Of a DNA stretch of 64,000 nt, positions 60,443 through 64,000 are shown piece after piece; within the stretch, counting starts at the first letter, position 1, and each line of letters begins with the position of its first letter. The translations under genes were made by a program, and so were the position numbers. The notes beneath the pieces were generated by a model. It was not told the origin of the DNA. It did not search any database and saw only the letters and a program-made list of their open reading frames with translations. Source of the stretch: Fodinisporobacter ferrooxydans (GTDB lineage Bacteria; Bacillota; Bacilli; Tumebacillales; MYW30-H2); NCBI RefSeq assembly GCF_022818495.1, contig NZ_CP089291.1, positions 124,001 through 188,000 of the forward strand, written 5' to 3'.

Positions 60443-62494
60443 CTAGCCACTTAATTGCTTCCGCAAATACGGGATCAAATTGCCGCGCAAGATGTCGTCG
60501 GAAATCTCGAGTTGACGATTGGCTTCCTCATACAAATCTTTGACCTGTGAGCGGTCGACGGATTTTCCTGTTTTCAAGTCGTACGCGGTGCCATGATCAA
60601 ATGTGCCGTCTTTGGTAATGAAGAAATACTTGCCGTTCGTAAAGGAATGGTCGCGGAACACGATCAATTGATCGGTGCCGGATGTCACATCTCCCCCCAT
60701 CATCGGGTATGCGCTCGTATCAATTCCGAGCAAGTGCAGCAGTGTGGGAGCCAAGTCGAGCTGCCCGGCCGTTTGTGTATAAATGCCGCTATTTTGCCCA
60801 TGCGGCAAACGGATGATAAGCGGTGTCTTCATCTGCCTGTACCAGCCGAGATCGTCGTTTGGCGACAGGTTCATAAATTTGTCGTAAATCGGATCGCTTT
60901 CGGAAATGCCGTTATCGTGGTCGCCATACAGGACCACGACCGAGTTGTCCAGCAACCCGGTTTGTTTCAGATTTTGCAAAAACGCCCCCAACGCCGCGTC
61001 CGTATAATGCACCGACTCAATATAATTGCCGACCATCGTGCCTTGCAGATCGCCTACATTCATCGTCTGATACTTGTCAGGAATGTCATACGGACCATGG
61101 CTCGACAACGTGATCAGGAATGAAAAAAACGGCGACTTCAACTGCTGCAGTTTGGGCAGCGCCTGTCGGAAGAACGATTGATCCGTAAGCCCAAGGCCGA
61201 ATGTCTCATCGATCTTGTAATCGCTGACGCCGTAGAATTTTTGAAATCCTTCCGCCTGGTACATCGCCTGCCGATTCCAGAACGTTGGATCGAACGCGAC
61301 GCTGGCAACTGTTTGGTATCCGTTTTTCGCCAAAATCGACGGCATGCTGGCGAATTGGTTGCCCACATAGCGAAAGTAGACAGATCCGGCGTCGACCGGA
61401 TACAAGGAATTCATCGATAGAAACTCGGCATCAGAGGTCCGCCCTTGTGCTGTTTGCCGATAGTAATTCGGAAAGTACATGCTTTGTTTCAAAAACGCGT
61501 TCAGGTTCGGCGTAATCTCCTGATTGTTGACCATTTTGCCGATTGTCCAATTTTGTACCGACTCCATCTGGATGACGATCAGGTTTTTCCCTTTCGCCGC
61601 CCCGAACAAAGGATCTGCATCGCGCTCTTGTTGTTTGCCGTGTTGTTGGAACCACGCCGCGATTTGCTGTTTACGCACATCCGGAATACGAGTGTGGCTA
61701 AACACGTCATCGACAATAAATCGATCCAGATCATTGACATGATAGCCGATAATGCCGATTTGATTGACCACAGCCAAATGTGAAAAGACAGATGTCAAAA
61801 GTGCCGGTGTCGTTTGATCTGCCACGCGGATTTGATTGGCGGTCGGCAACACGCCGATCAAAAACAGGCTGGCAGCGGCAGCGGATCGTTTCCACAGTGT
61901 TCGAATCCGCATTGTCCGCAGTCCTGAAGTTATGGGTCTTTCCTCCTGCTGTTTCCCCGCAGCTGTCTCGCGGCGCTCCAAACCAGCCGCATTCGCAAAG
62001 AATCTAAAATTCCTTGACTGTCTGCGCAGCAAACACCACACAGCAAACCCGATCAACAGAGCGAACAGGTCGATGCCAAACAGCAGATCGTGCCACTGCA
62101 TCAACGTCAATACGCTGCCGCCGATCTGGTTTAATTGAAACGCCTCGATCAAAACGGGGATCGAGATAAAATCATGAAAATATCGAAAATATAACGTATC
62201 GGCAAACGCCAACAGCGAAATAGCCAAATTGATAAAAAACCAAACGTACGGCCGTATCTGCGGCCGCAACAGAAACGTCCAACTCGTCAGCACCAGCACA
62301 GCGCCGGCGTTCGACAGAATCGTTCCCCACTGCCACCACAAATTGGCGACATCGAAAAAGAGATAGTGCAATTTCCAATATAGTAAGCCGATCTGCAGCA
62401 AATACAGCCAAATGGCAGGGGACACGACGCATCGAAGCAGGGTATGACGGAGCGCAGGTGCTCGATCCTGCAACTGATAAGCAGGTCTGTTCAT
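60443..62494 (-). CDS. LTA synthase family sulfatase-fold protein
   Basis: A 683-aa protein with about five N-terminal membrane helices (to about residue 220) and an extracellular sulfatase-type domain. Metal and active-site motifs: LIVIQMESVQNW with metal Glu, YYRQTAQGRTSDAEFLSMNSLYP with the nucleophile Thr, LSSHGPYD, and YGDHDNG. It is the LtaS/YvgJ group, which builds or primes lipoteichoic acid from phosphatidylglycerol. ATG at 62494 is chosen because AAGGAGAG lies about 10 nt upstream; an in-frame ATG 27 nt earlier has no site. Confidence 0.9.
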   Translation of the reverse strand: MNRPAYQLQDRAPALRHTLLRCVVSPAIWLYLLQIGLLYWKLHYLFFDVANLWWQWGTILSNAGAVLVLTSWTFLLRPQIRPYVWFFINLAISLLAFADTLYFRYFHDFISIPVLIEAFQLNQIGGSVLTLMQWHDLLFGIDLFALLIGFAVWCLLRRQSRNFRFFANAAGLERRETAAGKQQEERPITSGLRTMRIRTLWKRSAAAASLFLIGVLPTANQIRVADQTTPALLTSVFSHLAVVNQIGIIGYHVNDLDRFIVDDVFSHTRIPDVRKQQIAAWFQQHGKQQERDADPLFGAAKGKNLIVIQMESVQNWTIGKMVNNQEITPNLNAFLKQSMYFPNYYRQTAQGRTSDAEFLSMNSLYPVDAGSVYFRYVGNQFASMPSILAKNGYQTVASVAFDPTFWNRQAMYQAEGFQKFYGVSDYKIDETFGLGLTDQSFFRQALPKLQQLKSPFFSFLITLSSHGPYDIPDKYQTMNVGDLQGTMVGNYIESVHYTDAALGAFLQNLKQTGLLDNSVVVLYGDHDNGISESDPIYDKFMNLSPNDDLGWYRQMKTPLIIRLPHGQNSGIYTQTAGQLDLAPTLLHLLGIDTSAYPMMGGDVTSGTDQLIVFRDHSFTNGKYFFITKDGTFDHGTAYDLKTGKSVDRSQVKDLYEEANRQLEISDDILRGNLIPYLRKQLSG

Positions 62495-62646
62495 ATTCTT
62501 TAAGCTCTCCTTCATATCCAATCGTTGACTGCATCACACAAAAAAACGATGCTAGAATCATTGACATATTTCATTGATTTTAACATCTTTTTTTTACAAT
62601 CACATGAAATAAATTTGGAAAAAGTGTAGAAACCACTTGTAGAAAC

Positions 62647-62679
62647 CACTTTATGAAGCTCTTATTTGGAACTTCTGCA
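62647..62679 (-). promoter_or_regulatory. 11-bp repeats, site i (toward the LTA synthase gene)
   Basis: Minus strand: TGCAGAAGTTC, CAAATAAGAGC, TTCATAAAGTG, 153-185 bp before the LTA synthase start. Confidence 0.5.
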
Positions 62680-62702
62680 GAACTGCGAATCGATTGCATG
62701 TC

Positions 62703-62724
62703 TTCATACTTTCTTCACATGAAT
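62703..62724 (+). promoter_or_regulatory. 11-bp repeats, site i' (toward lgt)
   Basis: Plus strand: TTCATACTTTC, TTCACATGAAT, 42-63 bp before lgt. The two divergent sites in one intergenic space make this region a shared control point. Confidence 0.58.
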
Positions 62725-62765
62725 CTGCTACCATTGGAACCAAGAAAAGTTAAGGGGTGAATGGA

Positions 62766-63560
62766 TTGTTGCCTATTTTGTTTCATATCGGCAATTTTGC
62801 AGTACACACATACGGTTTGGTGGTCTTGTTGGCGATCGTCCTGGGGACGCAAGTTGGGATCACATTAGCCCGTTATACGATGAAACAATATGAAGAGCAT
62901 ATCGTACCTTTGGTATATACCTCTGTAATCGGAGCAGTCATCGGAGCGCGGATTTGGCAAGTGTTTTTCTTTGAGCCCAACTATTATTTGGCACACCCGC
63001 TGGAAATGATCGCATTTTGGAATGGCGGGTTATCGATTCAAGGGGGCATCGTAGGCGGAATCCTGACTGGTTTCTGGTATTGCAAAAGAAAAGGTCTATC
63101 TTTCTGGAAAGTTGCGGATCTTTTGGCACCATCCATTATATTGGGGCAAGGAATCGGGCGCATTGCTTGTCTGCTCAATGGGGATGCGTTTGGTTCGCCG
63201 ACAGGAAAGGGCTATGGACTTGTATATCCGCCTGGCACATTTGCTTATGATACGTACGGCTCAAAACCGCTCTGGCCTGCGGAAGTATGGGAAGGCCAGA
63301 TCGATTTTGTCATTTTTGCAATCCTGTTTGCACTATTAAGAAAAAAGCTGCCTACTGGCACGATGTTCGTACTGTACAATATCCTATATGCGCTCGCGCG
63401 ATTTGGTCTTGAGTTTCTCCGCGGAGACAGCCCGCGGTATCTATTCCATTGGACGGCCGCCCAATGGACCAGCGCGGCTATAGTTTTCATCGGCATAGCT
63501 GCTTTGTTGGTATTGAGAATGAAGGACAGGAACGTAGCGTCGACTCTTTCCCAATCGTGA
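62766..63560 (+). CDS. lgt: Prolipoprotein diacylglyceryl transferase
   Basis: A 264-aa membrane enzyme that moves diacylglycerol from phosphatidylglycerol to prolipoprotein Cys. It has seven membrane segments; the typical HTYGLVVLLAIVLG start, GARIWQVFFFEPNYYLAHPLEMIAFWNGGLSIQGG, and GRIACLLNGDAFGSPTG motif are present, and the conserved Arg in the LRGDSPR block. The start is TTG 62766 with AAGGGG 8 nt upstream; GTG 62757 is an alternative. Operator site i' precedes it. Confidence 0.92.
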   Translation: MLPILFHIGNFAVHTYGLVVLLAIVLGTQVGITLARYTMKQYEEHIVPLVYTSVIGAVIGARIWQVFFFEPNYYLAHPLEMIAFWNGGLSIQGGIVGGILTGFWYCKRKGLSFWKVADLLAPSIILGQGIGRIACLLNGDAFGSPTGKGYGLVYPPGTFAYDTYGSKPLWPAEVWEGQIDFVIFAILFALLRKKLPTGTMFVLYNILYALARFGLEFLRGDSPRYLFHWTAAQWTSAAIVFIGIAALLVLRMKDRNVASTLSQS

Positions 63561-64000
63561 TGTTTGCAGGTCCCGGACATCGGAGAGATATGTGTACTTC
63601 CATTCCCGTTTTCGCCAGCATCACGTTTGCAGGCAGCAGATATGGATGTGTAATGTCTACACCGTGCGACATGTGTGTAAAAACCGCTTGTACCGGATGT
63701 ATTTCGTCAATTAGCTGCAGTGCTTCAACCATATCATAGACGGATCTGGTTTTAGGATCGGCATCTTCTCTATAGAAGCTTGTACCGAGGACCAATAGTT
63801 GAAGATCAAATAGAAACGCTTTTTCTTTATCCTTTAAATGAATGGAATCAGGGCAATACACCCAGTTGAATCGTTGTTTTATAAAACGGTATGCATACGA
63901 GAATCCGTTTTTGCCGTGACAAACTTTAAATGGTTGAATGTGCCAACCTAAAAAATCGATACTTTGCCCAATATCATGGTAAATGAGGTGATTGTCTAAC
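63487..64000 (-). CDS. MBL-fold metal-dependent hydrolase, partial
   Basis: The frame is open from the window edge to 63487, 171 codons of the C-terminal part. Features: IDFLGWHIQPFKVCHGKNGF, FTHMSHGVDITHPYLLPANV, typical of PhnP/PqqB-like MBL proteins that keep the C-terminal His after the metal motifs lost outside the window. The last 24 codons overlap the 3' end of lgt in the opposite sense by 74 nt. The true stop could be read only with the full gene. It likely hydrolyses a cyclic phosphodiester, but this is inference. Confidence 0.65.
   Translation of the reverse strand, partial: LDNHLIYHDIGQSIDFLGWHIQPFKVCHGKNGFSYAYRFIKQRFNWVYCPDSIHLKDKEKAFLFDLQLLVLGTSFYREDADPKTRSVYDMVEALQLIDEIHPVQAVFTHMSHGVDITHPYLLPANVMLAKTGMEVHISLRCPGPANITIGKESTLRSCPSFSIPTKQLCR

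Overview
The window looks like a chromosomal segment of an endospore-forming member of the Bacilli, possibly near Alicyclobacillaceae (family is inference). Spore genes support this: an alpha/beta SASP, a CotS-type coat kinase, an RsfA-type regulator, YtvI, and the YIEGIA pair. FabL, DUF1054, DUF309 and two c-di-AMP riboswitches are also typical of Bacilli. No rRNA, tRNA, CRISPR array or insertion sequence was seen.

Layout. 0-3 kb: end of an isocitrate/isopropylmalate dehydrogenase-family gene, then cydAB (bd oxidase). 3-16 kb: housekeeping and spore genes (GT51 glycosyltransferase, CotS-like, queG, rnhA, polysaccharide deacetylase, nth, DUF1054, RsfA, fabL, a HesB-like selenoprotein, ytvI, a two-component pair, SASP). 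16-22 kb: small genes, an unknown gene under a c-di-AMP riboswitch, a cytochrome b561/molybdopterin oxidoreductase fusion, an alpha/beta hydrolase, and a Ni/Co permease under a cobalamin riboswitch.

22-31.5 kb: a selenium/sulfur island. A LysR regulator diverges from selD. Downstream are an MBL-fold persulfide-dioxygenase-like gene, an MFS transporter, two DsrE-like proteins around an SQR-like flavoprotein, a cysteine desulfurase remnant, an ArsR/CadC regulator and a Zn/Cd-type P1B ATPase. In-frame TGA codons sit exactly at conserved Cys positions in selD (1), the MBL gene (2), the ATPase CxxC motif (1) and the distant HesB-like gene (1). Each is followed within about 10-35 nt by a potential bacterial SECIS hairpin. 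This gives four selenoproteins and five Sec codons.

31.5-38 kb: YIEGIA pair, then a mercury operon (MerF-like, ArsR-type regulator, TlpA-like, CcdA-like, MerA), YnfA and small SHOCT/DUF2933-like proteins. 38-64 kb: a copper/metal and envelope-stress region with two further two-component loci (one kinase has lost most of its ATPase domain), PspA with an unknown partner, copA/copZ, two multicopper oxidases, a BlaI/M56 pair beside a TlpA-like thioredoxin, an NlpC/P60 hydrolase under a second c-di-AMP riboswitch, a cytochrome b fused to a triple repeat, a LuxR regulator with a degenerate receiver, an LTA synthase-type protein, Lgt, and a partial MBL gene.

From 33 to 63 kb at least twelve promoters carry tandem 11-bp repeats close to TTCATAAGTTC on the coding strand. 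They lie before small metal proteins, a multicopper oxidase, a response regulator, the PspA-linked gene, lgt and others. This looks like the operator of one OmpR-family regulator and would define a regulon not obvious from gene content alone.
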